DNA of 26,152 bases, taken from assembly GCA_902557585.1 (NCBI GenBank), contig CACEBA010000008.1, positions 1 through 26,152 on the forward strand, written 5' to 3'. Position numbers and translations under genes: made by a program. This DNA comes from an uncultured Pelagibacteraceae bacterium. GTDB lineage: Bacteria; Pseudomonadota; Alphaproteobacteria; Pelagibacterales; Pelagibacteraceae. The first letter of the stretch is position 1. Each line of letters starts with the position of its first letter. The notes under the pieces are model-generated. The model had not been told where the DNA came from. It saw nothing but the letters and a program-made list of their open reading frames with translations, and ran no database searches. Shown here piece by piece: positions 1-8,145 of the stretch.

Positions 1-1097
1 TTGCAAAAAATATATATTCTAACTCGAATTTGAATTTCGATAATTATGACGAAATTAGCGATAAATTAACTGAACTGTCAATTGAACAAGCATTACTGCT
101 AATCAAAAAAAATCTTAACAGTCTTGGTATAAATCATGACAATTTTGTAAGTGAAAAAAAAATTGTTTTAGACAAAGAAGTTGAAAATGTTGTTGAATTT
201 TTAGAAAAAAATAAGTTTGTTTATAAAGGTAAAATCAAAGCGCCAGAAGGTGAAGACAATAATAATTGGGTAGAACGTGAGCAATTATTGTTTAAATCTA
301 CAGATTTTGGTGATGATAAAGACCGTGCTCTACAAAAATCAGATGGATCATGGACATATTTTGCAAGCGACGTTGCTTATCATAAAAACAAAGTTGATAG
401 AAAATTTGATTATTTGATTAATATTTTAGGTGCAGATCATGCTGGCTATATAAAAAGAATTTCATCCTCTGTCGAAGCTCTTTCAGGAGAAAAAGACAAA
501 CTAATTTGTAAAATAAGTCAGTTAGTAAAACTTATAAAAGATAACAAACCTTTTAAAATGTCAAAAAGAAAAGGAGACTATATTACTGTTGATGATCTTA
601 TAGATGAAGTTGGTAAAGATGCTACTAGATTTATTATGTTGAATAGAAGCAGTGATGCAGAACTAGATTTTGATTTTGATGCAGTAAAAGAAAAATCTAA
701 GGATAATCCATTATATTATGTGCAATATTGTTATGCGCGAATTTCATCTGTTTTCAGACATATTAATAAAGATTTAAATAAAGAAATTGAAACTAACAAT
801 TTTGATTTTGAATATTCTGAAGACGAGATTAAAATTTTAAAAAAATTATCTGAATGGCCAAAATGTATTGATATCTCTAGTACAAAACTAGAACCACATA
901 GAATTCCTGTATATCTTTATGAGCTAGCCTCAGAATTTCATTCTTATTGGAATCTTGGAAAGCAACAACCAGAAAAACGATTTATAAATGAACAAAAAGA
1001 AGTTCCGTTAGACAAATTGGTATTTTTAAAAATTATTTCAAATGTAATAAAATCTGGAATGGATATAGTTGGTGTCGATACTCCATCCAAAATGTAA
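1..1097 (+). CDS. argS: Arginyl-tRNA synthetase, C-terminal part (5' end outside window)
   Basis: This class I synthetase charges tRNA-Arg in the cytoplasm. The reading frame is open from base 3, so the gene begins upstream; about 364 residues remain of a protein usually about 550-580 long. Visible family blocks are GDDKDRALQKSDGSWTYFA and INILGADHAGYIKR of the catalytic core, the KMSKR signature loop at bases 555-569, the DATRFIMLNRSSDAELDFD block, and the YVQYCYARISSVFR start of the anticodon-binding helical domain. The HIGH motif and the N-terminal tRNA-binding domain lie outside. An internal TTG at base 30 is not a credible start because it falls inside the catalytic domain. The stop overlaps the next start by one base (TAATG), so the genes are probably translationally coupled. 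Confidence 0.96.
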   Translation, partial: AKNIYSNSNLNFDNYDEISDKLTELSIEQALLLIKKNLNSLGINHDNFVSEKKIVLDKEVENVVEFLEKNKFVYKGKIKAPEGEDNNNWVEREQLLFKSTDFGDDKDRALQKSDGSWTYFASDVAYHKNKVDRKFDYLINILGADHAGYIKRISSSVEALSGEKDKLICKISQLVKLIKDNKPFKMSKRKGDYITVDDLIDEVGKDATRFIMLNRSSDAELDFDFDAVKEKSKDNPLYYVQYCYARISSVFRHINKDLNKEIETNNFDFEYSEDEIKILKKLSEWPKCIDISSTKLEPHRIPVYLYELASEFHSYWNLGKQQPEKRFINEQKEVPLDKLVFLKIISNVIKSGMDIVGVDTPSKM

Positions 1098-1360
1098 TGT
1101 TAAAAGAAATTAAATACTTAATTTTTATTGTTGTTATTTTAGTATTTATTTTTTTTACTGGTAGATACTATTTTTCCGATGAATATTTAAAAAAATCCTA
1201 TCGATCTTATAAAAATAATGATGAGAAGATAAAAGTATATTCAAAAAATCTACCTGTATTAGAGAATGATACACAAAATATAATAGAGTATGTAAAGCAA
1301 ACAAATAAAGATAAGAAAAAAAAGTTTAATTTCTGGAAACTTTTAGAAAATGATAAATAA
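1097..1360 (+). CDS. Small single-pass membrane protein at the argS-nagZ SPOR locus
   Basis: The product is 87 residues: a short Lys-containing start, one strong hydrophobic helix (about residues 7-25, Ile/Val/Phe rich), then a charged Lys/Asn/Asp-rich tail of about 60 residues ending in a KDKKKKFNFW cluster. In many alphaproteobacteria the gene between argS and nagZ encodes a membrane-anchored SPOR (peptidoglycan-binding) protein. This one has the anchor and a linker but no recognisable SPOR fold; there is no room for one (about 75 residues). It is held by a one-base overlap with argS and an 11-base overlap with nagZ, which supports real translation. I infer a reduced descendant of the SPOR protein; position, not sequence similarity, is the main argument. 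Function unknown. Confidence 0.75.
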   Translation: MLKEIKYLIFIVVILVFIFFTGRYYFSDEYLKKSYRSYKNNDEKIKVYSKNLPVLENDTQNIIEYVKQTNKDKKKKFNFWKLLENDK

Positions 1361-2300
1361 AAGAAAAGCCTTCATTACTGGTATAAAATCTGTCCAATTA
1401 ACAATGAGTGAAAAAAGATTTTTGAGAAAGCACAAACCTTGGGGCGTAATATTATTTTCTAGAAATATTAAATCAATAAGTCAGACTAAATTATTAACCA
1501 ATACCATCAGAAAAATATTTAAAGATCCCTATTATCCCATTTTAATTGATCAAGAAGGTGGAAGAGTTAATAGGTTAAAAAATATTATAACTTTCGATAA
1601 TTTGACAAGTGAATACTTTGGAAAGCTATACGTTAAAGATAAAAGGAAATTTAATATTATATATAAATTATTTATCGACAAAACCTCATATCTTCTTAAA
1701 CAAATTGGCGTAAATATTAATACACTTCCTGTATTAGATCTTAAAATTAAAGGATCTAGTAATATTATAGGTGACAGATCCTTCTCTCAAAATAAGAGAA
1801 TTGTTTCTAAGATAGGAGATATTTGTATTGATTTATTTGATGGAAACTCAATAGGAACTGTAATTAAGCATATTCCTGGTCATGGATTAGCAAAGGTAGA
1901 CAGCCATTATTTTACACCAGTCGTAGATAAGAATGTTAACTACCTTAATAAAAACGATTTTTTTCCTTTTAAAAATAAAGAAAGCTTATTCGCCATGACT
2001 GCCCATATTGTTTATAAAAAAATTGATCCATTAAATACAGCAACGCATTCCAAAAAAATTATAAATCTTATTCGAAAAAAAATAGGTTTTAAAAATGTTC
2101 TGATTTCAGATGATCTATCGATGAAAAGTTTGAAGCACGATTTAATTACCAATACAATTAAAAGTTTTGAAGCTGGATGCAACTTAGCGTTACATTGTAA
2201 TGGTAATTTCAATGAAATGAAGATGGTTGCTGAAAATTCACCACTAGTGAATAATTTTATTATCAAAAAAACATCACTATTTTATAAAAATTTAAGTTAA
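1350..2300 (+). CDS. nagZ: Beta-N-acetylhexosaminidase NagZ (GH3)
   Basis: This glycoside hydrolase family 3 enzyme removes N-acetylglucosamine from GlcNAc-anhydromuropeptides in cytoplasmic peptidoglycan recycling. Family motifs are clear: LIDQEGGRVNRL (about residues 65-76), IKHIPGHGLAKVDSH (172-186) with the Asp184-His186 acid/base dyad of NagZ enzymes, and LISDDLSM (251-258) holding the predicted nucleophile Asp254. No signal peptide is seen, as expected for a cytosolic enzyme, and 316 residues fits the single-domain type. The start lies inside the preceding small ORF and scpA follows after 10 bases, as in the usual alphaproteobacterial cluster. Confidence 0.94.
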   Translation: MINKRKAFITGIKSVQLTMSEKRFLRKHKPWGVILFSRNIKSISQTKLLTNTIRKIFKDPYYPILIDQEGGRVNRLKNIITFDNLTSEYFGKLYVKDKRKFNIIYKLFIDKTSYLLKQIGVNINTLPVLDLKIKGSSNIIGDRSFSQNKRIVSKIGDICIDLFDGNSIGTVIKHIPGHGLAKVDSHYFTPVVDKNVNYLNKNDFFPFKNKESLFAMTAHIVYKKIDPLNTATHSKKIINLIRKKIGFKNVLISDDLSMKSLKHDLITNTIKSFEAGCNLALHCNGNFNEMKMVAENSPLVNNFIIKKTSLFYKNLS

Positions 2301-2310
2301 TATCTAATTT

Positions 2311-3054
2311 ATGTCCGAGTCTGATTCTGCTTTATTTAACGTTGATATAAATAATTATAATGGTCCATTGGATGTTCTTTTAGATTTAGCAAAAGCTCAA
2401 AAAGTTGATCTTGAAGAAATATCAATAACAAAGCTAGCTGATCAATTTCACGAATATATAACTAAAGAAAAAGACTTAAATTTAGAAATAGCTTCCGAAT
2501 ATTTATTAATGGCAACATGGCTTGCTTATTTAAAATCAAAGTTATTATTACCAGGTACTCCTGAGGAAGAATTTAAAGTCCAAGAAGTGGCAGAAAAATT
2601 GAAATTACAATTAAAAAAATTAGAACTTATTCGTTTACTTTCAGAACAAATGCTTAAGAGGAAGAGACTAGGTCGTGAGATTAGAACAAGAGGAATGAAG
2701 GGTAATATTAGATCTATTTATAGCACTGAATATAATTTAAGTTTATTTGAACTTTTAAAAACTTATTCAACAATTATTATGACTAAAGATTTTCAAAGAA
2801 TGAACATTCCAAAATTACCAGTATTTACTACAGAAGATGGAATTAAAACCATAAAAGATTTTTTTGGAAAACTATCAGACTGGAAAAAACTTGACGAACT
2901 AATACCCGCAAATTTTAAATCAGGTTCAAGATATAAAAGAACAGGTAAAGCAGGCATTTTTGCTGGCTCTCTTGAGCTAGCCAAAGAAGGTAATCTTTCA
3001 ATAAAACAGAATAAATTATTTGATGACATTTATGTAAAGGAAGTAAGTGATTAA
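2311..3054 (+). CDS. scpA: Segregation and condensation protein A (kleisin)
   Basis: ScpA is the kleisin subunit that bridges SMC heads together with ScpB and helps organise and segregate the chromosome. The 247-residue product has the typical opening NYNGPLDVLLDLAKAQKVDL, then ISITKLADQFHEYI and the conserved helix ASEYLLMATWLAYLKSKLLLP (residues about 61-81). The C-terminal winged-helix part is less conserved. The ATG lies 11 bases after the nagZ stop, and the 3' end overlaps scpB by 8 bases, consistent with co-translation of complex partners. No smc gene is in the window; it would be expected elsewhere. Confidence 0.95.
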   Translation: MSESDSALFNVDINNYNGPLDVLLDLAKAQKVDLEEISITKLADQFHEYITKEKDLNLEIASEYLLMATWLAYLKSKLLLPGTPEEEFKVQEVAEKLKLQLKKLELIRLLSEQMLKRKRLGREIRTRGMKGNIRSIYSTEYNLSLFELLKTYSTIIMTKDFQRMNIPKLPVFTTEDGIKTIKDFFGKLSDWKKLDELIPANFKSGSRYKRTGKAGIFAGSLELAKEGNLSIKQNKLFDDIYVKEVSD

Positions 3055-3748
3055 AAAACAAAAAGTAAATAAAGATAATGTAGTTAAGTTTCCCTCAAAA
3101 CTAACTGAAATTGAAAAAGAAATAGAGGGAGTAATTTTTGCTGCTGCCGAACCACTTGATATAGACACTATCGAAAGTAAACTTTCAAAAAAATTAAATA
3201 TTTCAAAATCATTAGAAAAATTACAACAAGAGTACTCAAACCGAGGAATAAATTTAGTTTGTATTAAAGATAAATGGTCTTTCAGAACGTCACCAAAATT
3301 AGCAAACCTTATGTCTCAAGAAAAAACTGTTGAAAAAAAATTATCCAGAGCTGCTGTAGAAACTTTAGCTATAATTGTTTATCACCAACCAGTAACCAGA
3401 GCTGAAATTGAGGAGATAAGAGGTGTAGCTTTTGGAACAAACACACTTGATATTTTAATGGAGCTCAATTGGGTTAAACCAGGAGGAAGAAAAGATGTTC
3501 CTGGCAGACCTATTCAATATGTAACCACTGATGATTTTTTAAGTCACTTTAATATCCAAAAACTATCAGACCTTCCAAATATTGATGAATTAGGTGCTGC
3601 TGGTATGATTGATAGCTCTAGCATTGATAGTGCTATTTTTGGAACAGGTAAATTTTATAAAGAAAAGCAGGAAGAAAAAAAAGAAGATATTTATTCTAAT
3701 ATTGATGAGATGTTGAGTAGCACTCTAGATAGTGAAGATAAAGAATAA
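3047..3748 (+). CDS. scpB: Segregation and condensation protein B
   Basis: ScpB is a dimeric winged-helix protein that binds ScpA in the SMC condensin complex. The core IEGVIFAAAEPLDIDTI, the block LSRAAVETLAIIVYHQPVTR and the signature RGVAFGTNTLDILMELNWV followed by GRPIQYVTTDDFLSHF are all present. A GTG start at 3047 overlaps the scpA end by 8 bases and gives 233 residues. The first roughly 20 residues are basic and poorly conserved, so a start slightly downstream is possible, but no better-placed ATG is evident. The C-terminal tail is acidic and low complexity. Confidence 0.94.
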   Translation: MIKKQKVNKDNVVKFPSKLTEIEKEIEGVIFAAAEPLDIDTIESKLSKKLNISKSLEKLQQEYSNRGINLVCIKDKWSFRTSPKLANLMSQEKTVEKKLSRAAVETLAIIVYHQPVTRAEIEEIRGVAFGTNTLDILMELNWVKPGGRKDVPGRPIQYVTTDDFLSHFNIQKLSDLPNIDELGAAGMIDSSSIDSAIFGTGKFYKEKQEEKKEDIYSNIDEMLSSTLDSEDKE

Positions 3749-3794
3749 CAAAAAAGTAACTTTTAAATTTATCATAAAAAGGTTATAAGTTTCT

Positions 3795-3995
3795 ATGAGC
3801 ATTGGAATTTGGCAAATAGCAGTCGTTGTAATATTGGTAGTCTTATTATTTGGACGAGGTAAAATCTCAAGTCTAATGGGAGATGTAGCCAAAGGTATTA
3901 AAAGCTTTAAAAAAGGTATGGCGTCAGATGTAACTGACGATACGGAGCCAAAAAATATTTCCGACGAAAATAAAGACTCTAACAACAAAGAATAA
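3795..3995 (+). CDS. tatA: Twin-arginine translocase subunit TatA
   Basis: TatA oligomerises to make the passage for folded proteins in the twin-arginine export system. The 66-residue product shows the typical plan: a short periplasmic N-terminus (MSIGIWQ), one transmembrane helix (about residues 7-20), the FGRGKI hinge, an amphipathic helix [17 protein letters not shown], and a short acidic tail. It sits in the conserved scpB-tatA-tatB-tatC order. The 46-base gap after scpB holds an AT-rich stretch with an AAAAAGG element about ten bases upstream of the ATG, a weak and rather distant Shine-Dalgarno. Confidence 0.95.
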   Translation: MSIGIWQIAVVVILVVLLFGRGKISSLMGDVAKGIKSFKKGMASDVTDDTEPKNISDENKDSNNKE

Positions 3996-4000
3996 CTCAC

Positions 4001-4222
4001 ATGCCTACTATTGGTTGGTTTGAGATATTGATAGTAGTTGCTATTGCCATAGTTGTTCTTGGCCCAAAAGATTTTCCAGTTATGTTGAAAAAAGCAGGTT
4101 CATGGATTGGCACAGCAAAAAGATATGTTAGCAATATTCAAAACGAAGTTTCTAATTTAGAAATTGATGATGAAAAAATTAACAATGAAGTAAAAAAAGA
4201 AACAAAAAAAGATGAACAATGA
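4001..4222 (+). CDS. tatB: Twin-arginine translocase subunit TatB
   Basis: TatB forms the substrate receptor with TatC. The protein has the TatB-type start IGWFEILIVVAIAIVVLGPKDFP (written with residues 4-26 as the membrane helix plus the conserved Gly-Pro hinge), followed by an amphipathic helix (LKKAGSWIGTAKRYVSNIQNEV) and a short acidic, Lys-rich tail. At 73 residues it is much shorter than the roughly 170 of enterobacterial TatB, keeping only the membrane anchor and amphipathic segment. It starts five bases after the tatA stop and overlaps tatC by 11 bases, so the three subunits are likely made together. Confidence 0.93.
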   Translation: MPTIGWFEILIVVAIAIVVLGPKDFPVMLKKAGSWIGTAKRYVSNIQNEVSNLEIDDEKINNEVKKETKKDEQ

Positions 4223-4982
4223 AGAAAAAGACAGTGGCTTTGTTAGTCATTTAACTGAATTAAGAAAAAGACTTATACATAGTTTTATTTTTTTATTTAT
4301 ATTTTTTATTTTTTGCTATTTTTTTGCTGAATATATTTATGGTTTTTTAGTTGACCCATTTGCTCAAGCCGTAAAAGATGATGGTTCAGACAGAAGATTA
4401 ATTTTTACAGCTCTTCAAGAAACTTTTTTAACCTATTTAAAAGTATCTTTTTTCACAGCTTTTTTTGTAACTTGTCCATTTATATTAATGCAAATATGGA
4501 AGTTTATTGCTCCAGGTTTATATAAGCATGAAAAAATTGCAATTTTACCTTATTTAATACTTACACCGATACTTTTTTTTCTAGGGGGCATGTTGGTTTA
4601 TTATTTGATCATGCCATTAGCAATCAAGTTCTTTTTATCATTTGAGAGCACCGGTCTGTCAACAAGTTTGCCCATACAATTAGAAGCAAAAGTAAATGAA
4701 TACTTGTCTTTAGTTATGAAGTTAATTTTTGCTTTTGGGATTAGTTTTCAATTACCTGTTGTATTAAGTCTGTTAGCAAGGATTGGTATTGTAGATAGCC
4801 AGTTTTTAAAAGAAAGAAGAAAGTATGTTGTTGTCATAATTTTTGCTGCTGCCGCATTGTTAACACCTCCAGATCCAATTACACAGATTGGTTTAGCAAT
4901 ACCTTTGTTAATTTTATATGAATTATCAATATTTTCAGTAAAATTTATTGAAAACAAAAATTTAGAAAAAACTGATGCATAA
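4212..4982 (+). CDS. tatC: Twin-arginine translocase subunit TatC
   Basis: TatC is the six-helix inner-membrane protein that recognises the twin-arginine signal peptide. The 256-residue product opens with the conserved cytoplasmic segment HLTELRKRLIHS, has the ALQETFLTYLKVSFFTAFF region and the QIWKFIAPGLYKHEK loop typical of TatC, a LGGMLVYYLIMPLAIKFF helix, then FGISFQLPVVL and the RRKYVVVIIFAAAALLTPPDP block. It overlaps tatB by 11 bases and serS by 8. A likely client in this same window is the M48 lipoprotein at 18007-18831, which carries an RR-type signal. Confidence 0.96.
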   Translation: MNNEEKDSGFVSHLTELRKRLIHSFIFLFIFFIFCYFFAEYIYGFLVDPFAQAVKDDGSDRRLIFTALQETFLTYLKVSFFTAFFVTCPFILMQIWKFIAPGLYKHEKIAILPYLILTPILFFLGGMLVYYLIMPLAIKFFLSFESTGLSTSLPIQLEAKVNEYLSLVMKLIFAFGISFQLPVVLSLLARIGIVDSQFLKERRKYVVVIIFAAAALLTPPDPITQIGLAIPLLILYELSIFSVKFIENKNLEKTDA

Positions 4983-6234
4983 TTTAAAGGAAATTCGAAA
5001 AGATTTCCCTGGTTTTGAAAAAGCTCTAGAAAAAAGATCTTCAAAAATTGATTTTAAAAAATTACAAAATTTGGATGAAGAAAATAGAGATTTAATTCAA
5101 AAAAAAGAGTCTATTGAAAAAGAAAAAAAGGATATTTCAAAATCTAAAGACGAAACTTTATTCAAAAAATCTAAAGAGCTTACTTTAGAATTGGATAAAT
5201 TAACTAATTTACAAAAAAAAATAAAAACAGAGTTGGATAGTTTGTTATCTAATATACCCAATATCCCTCACGCTGATGTCCCTAATGGCAAAGATGAAAA
5301 TGACAATGTAGAGGTATTAAAATCAGGAAATATACCAAAATTTGATTTTAAACCTAAATCTCACTACGAGCTTGGTGAAAACCTTGGGATGCTAGATTTT
5401 GATTTAGCAACTAAAACAACGGGATCTAGGTTTGTTTTTGTAAAAAATCATTTAGCTTTACTAGAACGAGCATTATCTAATTTTATGCTGGATACTCATA
5501 TAAATAAAAATGGATATCAAGAAATCTCACCACCATTAATTGCTTCAGATAACACAATGTATGGAACTGGACAATTACCAAAATTTGAAAATGATCAGTT
5601 TGAAATTAAATTTGAAGAAGGGTCAGGTAGAAAATTTTTAATTCCTACAGCTGAAGTAATTTTAACCAATATTGTGAAAGATAAAATTGTTGATCAAAAT
5701 CATCTGCCTATGAGATTTGTGGCATCAACACCTTGCTTTAGAAAAGAAGCAGGTAGTTATGGAAAAGACACAAAAGGTATGATTAGACAGCATCAGTTTT
5801 ATAAAGTTGAATTAGTGAGCATTGTTGAAAAGGAAAATTGTTTAGATGAGTTAGAAAGAATGACAAATTGTGCAACGGACATTCTTGACAAATTAGAACT
5901 ACCATACAGGAAAGTTATTTTGTGTTCAGGAGATATGGGTTTCAGTGCGGAAAAAACTTATGATATTGAAGTTTGGTTACCATCAGAGAACAAATATCGA
6001 GAAATTTCATCATGCTCATCATGTTCTACATTTCAGGCCCAAAGAATGAAAACTAGATATAAAAACAAAAATAAAGAGACTGTCTTCGCTGGTACTCTAA
6101 ACGGAAGTGGACTTGCTGTTGGAAGGACTTTAATAGCAGTATTAGAAAATTATCAGCAAAAAGACGGATCAATTGTTGTTCCTAAAGTTCTTCGAGAATA
6201 TATGAACAATTTGGAATTAATTTCACAGAAATAA
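4975..6234 (+). CDS. serS: Seryl-tRNA synthetase
   Basis: This class II synthetase charges tRNA-Ser (and tRNA-Sec where present). The 419-residue product has the N-terminal coiled-coil arm (residues about 30-100, rich in Lys/Glu heptads) that grips the long variable arm of tRNA-Ser, then the catalytic domain: motif 2 around FRKEAGSYGKDTKGMIRQHQF, the SCSSCSTFQAQRM segment, and motif 3 NGSGLAVGRTLIAVLENYQ. The ATG lies inside the end of tatC (8-base overlap). A cognate tRNA-Ser(UGA) is at 21892-21981. The gene ends the first transcription block; a 55-base gap with a candidate promoter follows. Confidence 0.97.
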   Translation: MHNLKEIRKDFPGFEKALEKRSSKIDFKKLQNLDEENRDLIQKKESIEKEKKDISKSKDETLFKKSKELTLELDKLTNLQKKIKTELDSLLSNIPNIPHADVPNGKDENDNVEVLKSGNIPKFDFKPKSHYELGENLGMLDFDLATKTTGSRFVFVKNHLALLERALSNFMLDTHINKNGYQEISPPLIASDNTMYGTGQLPKFENDQFEIKFEEGSGRKFLIPTAEVILTNIVKDKIVDQNHLPMRFVASTPCFRKEAGSYGKDTKGMIRQHQFYKVELVSIVEKENCLDELERMTNCATDILDKLELPYRKVILCSGDMGFSAEKTYDIEVWLPSENKYREISSCSSCSTFQAQRMKTRYKNKNKETVFAGTLNGSGLAVGRTLIAVLENYQQKDGSIVVPKVLREYMNNLELISQK

Positions 6235-6236
6235 AG

Positions 6237-6263
6237 TTGTTTTAGCGAGATAGATAGTATAAA
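6237..6263 (+). promoter_or_regulatory. Candidate promoter for yajC-secDF
   Basis: In the gap between serS and yajC a -10-like TATAAA (6258-6263) follows a weak -35-like TTGTTT (6237-6242) with a 15-base spacer, shorter than ideal. A start near 6270 would leave a leader of about 20 bases carrying the strong ribosome binding site. AT-rich background makes such matches common, so this is suggestive only. Confidence 0.35.
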
Positions 6264-6277
6264 TAATCACCATATTT

Positions 6278-6286
6278 AAAAGGAGA
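6278..6286 (+). promoter_or_regulatory. Strong Shine-Dalgarno before yajC
   Basis: The sequence AAAAGGAGA, with AGGAG at 6281-6285, ends a few bases before the yajC ATG at 6290. It is the best anti-16S match in the window; most other starts here are preceded only by A/T-rich sequence or by an overlapping upstream gene. It fixes the yajC start. Confidence 0.75.
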
Positions 6287-6289
6287 ATT

Positions 6290-6577
6290 ATGGAAGGTTC
6301 AGGAATAGGACAATTTATACCGTTAATTTTAATATTTGTTATTTTTTATTTTTTCTTAATTAGACCTCAACAAAAAAAAGTAAAAGAGCATAAAGCAATG
6401 GTTGAAAACCTTAAAAGAGGTGACAAGGTTATTACTTCAGGTGGTATCACTGGTACAGTTGAAAGACTTATAGATAATGACAAAGTCGAAGTAGAAATAG
6501 CTGAAAATATTAAAGTTGAAGTTGTAAAAGCTACTGGTATTCAAAGTCTTCAAACTACTCAAGAAGTTAAAAAATAA
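6290..6577 (+). CDS. yajC: Sec translocon accessory protein YajC
   Basis: YajC is a small inner-membrane partner of SecDF in the Sec translocase. The 95-residue protein has an N-terminal membrane helix (about residues 8-25, ending in the hallmark FYFFLIRPQQKKVKEHK) and a cytoplasmic part with LKRGDKVITSGGITGTVERL and VEIAENIKVEVVKATGIQ, the YajC/SecDF-associated fold. It has the strongest Shine-Dalgarno of the window and is followed 14 bases later by secD, the normal order. In many alphaproteobacteria surE, pcm and an M23 peptidase gene stand between serS and yajC; none is here. Confidence 0.96.
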   Translation: MEGSGIGQFIPLILIFVIFYFFLIRPQQKKVKEHKAMVENLKRGDKVITSGGITGTVERLIDNDKVEVEIAENIKVEVVKATGIQSLQTTQEVKK

Positions 6578-6591
6578 ATAATTTTAGATAA

Positions 6592-8145
6592 GTGCTTTAT
6601 TTTTCTAAGTTACGAATTGTTTTTATAACTATTTTTTCTTTATTATTTGTTTTGATCGCTTCGTCAAATTTATTCAAGTTTGATGATAATTTTTTTGATA
6701 AAAAAATTAATCTAGGCTTAGATCTTCAGGGTGGGTCTTACCTTTTACTTGAAATTGATAATGATCCAGTAATAGAGCAAAAATTACAAAATTTAACAAC
6801 TACAATTAGAAATTTTTTCAAAGACAAAAATATTAAGATAAATAATATAAAAATAGATAAACAAAATATTTTTTTCAATGTTTCAGAGGAAAACAAACAA
6901 CAAGTTATAGAGACATTTGAAGATGAAAATAGTGAAATCAATCCTTATTATCCAAGATTTAAATCACACCAGCTAGAAATTGAAGATACCGGTCAAAACT
7001 TAAAAATTAATTTTTCACGACAAGGTATCATAAATTTAAAAAATTCCTCTCAGGATCAAGCTATTGAAATTGTAAGAAGAAGGGTTGATGAAGTAGGAAC
7101 CAATGAACCTAATATTCTTAAGAGGGGAAACAATCGTATTTTGGTTGAACTTCCTGGTCTAGATGATCCCATGAGAATTAAATCTCTCCTTGGTAAAACT
7201 GCTAATCTCACATTTAGATTTGTTACACAAAATGATGATGACAGATTTGGTGTTGAAAAACTTGAATTTGAGGATGGAACCCAAGAAGCAACAGTTAGTA
7301 AAAGAATTATAATTAGTGGAGAAAACCTACTTGATGCACAACCTAAAATGGATACTCAAAATAATCAAACAATTGTATCTTTTACTTTAGACAGAGTAGG
7401 GGCTAAAAGATTTGGTAAAGCAACTTCATCCGGTATAGGAAAGCAATTAGCTATAGTCTTAGATGAAAAAATAATTAGTGCCCCAGTAGTAAGAGATACT
7501 ATTGCAAGTGGTGCTGGCCAAATTAGTGGTGGATTTACTTTTCAATCGGCAACTGATCTAGCTTTATTATTAAGATCAGGTGCATTACCCGCTCCTTTAG
7601 AAATTATTGAAGAGAGAACAGTCGGACCTGATCTTGGACAAGACTCAATTAATGCTGGAATGATAGCGTTGTCGATTGGCTTCTTGTTAGTGATTATTTT
7701 CATGTTTGTTAAATACAGATTCTTTGGCTTAATAACAAATGTTACACTAATAATTAATTTATTTATTCTTTTAGGTATTCTTACTTTATTTGAAGCAACT
7801 TTAACTTTACCAGGGATTGCAGGAATTATCCTAACTGTAGGTATGGCTGTTGATGCCAATGTTTTGATTTTTGAAAGGATTAAAGAGGAACTTAAAGATG
7901 AGACAAACAATATTTTGGCATTCGATGGTGGTTATACTAAATCTAGAACGGCAATAATTGATGCTAATATTACAACTTTATTAGCAGCGGTAATTCTATT
8001 TTTTATGGGATCAGGACCAGTAAAGGGTTTTGCAGTAACTTTAGGTGTCGGAATATTTACAACATTGTTTTCAGTTTATTTTATTGCCAGATTATTCACT
8101 AGTCTTTACGTAGCCAAAAACAAAAATAATGGAAAATTGATCTAA
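6592..8145 (+). CDS. secD: Protein translocase subunit SecD
   Basis: SecD, with SecF, is an RND-type membrane protein that uses the proton motive force to complete Sec-dependent export and release proteins into the periplasm. The 517-residue product has a first membrane helix (about residues 8-27), the LGLDLQGGSYLLLEID motif, a periplasmic domain including QAIEIVRRRVDEVGTNEPNI and the GAGQISGGFTFQSATDLALLLRSGALPAPL hinge (abridged here by positions about 302-332), then five helices with the PGIAGIILTVGMAVDANVL motif carrying the conserved membrane Asp. GTG start at 6592; the stop overlaps the secF ATG by one base (TAATG). Confidence 0.96.
   Translation: MLYFSKLRIVFITIFSLLFVLIASSNLFKFDDNFFDKKINLGLDLQGGSYLLLEIDNDPVIEQKLQNLTTTIRNFFKDKNIKINNIKIDKQNIFFNVSEENKQQVIETFEDENSEINPYYPRFKSHQLEIEDTGQNLKINFSRQGIINLKNSSQDQAIEIVRRRVDEVGTNEPNILKRGNNRILVELPGLDDPMRIKSLLGKTANLTFRFVTQNDDDRFGVEKLEFEDGTQEATVSKRIIISGENLLDAQPKMDTQNNQTIVSFTLDRVGAKRFGKATSSGIGKQLAIVLDEKIISAPVVRDTIASGAGQISGGFTFQSATDLALLLRSGALPAPLEIIEERTVGPDLGQDSINAGMIALSIGFLLVIIFMFVKYRFFGLITNVTLIINLFILLGILTLFEATLTLPGIAGIILTVGMAVDANVLIFERIKEELKDETNNILAFDGGYTKSRTAIIDANITTLLAAVILFFMGSGPVKGFAVTLGVGIFTTLFSVYFIARLFTSLYVAKNKNNGKLI

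Noticed and set aside
30..32. TTG as the argS start
   Set aside because: The frame stays open to the window edge, and this codon lies inside the catalytic domain of a truncated gene.
7542..7910. 122-codon open frame on the minus strand inside secD
   Set aside because: It is fully antisense to a clear secD coding region; its product shows no family motif and mirrors the hydrophobic secD codons. The same applies to the other antisense frames (for example within tatC, gyrA, uvrA and recG).
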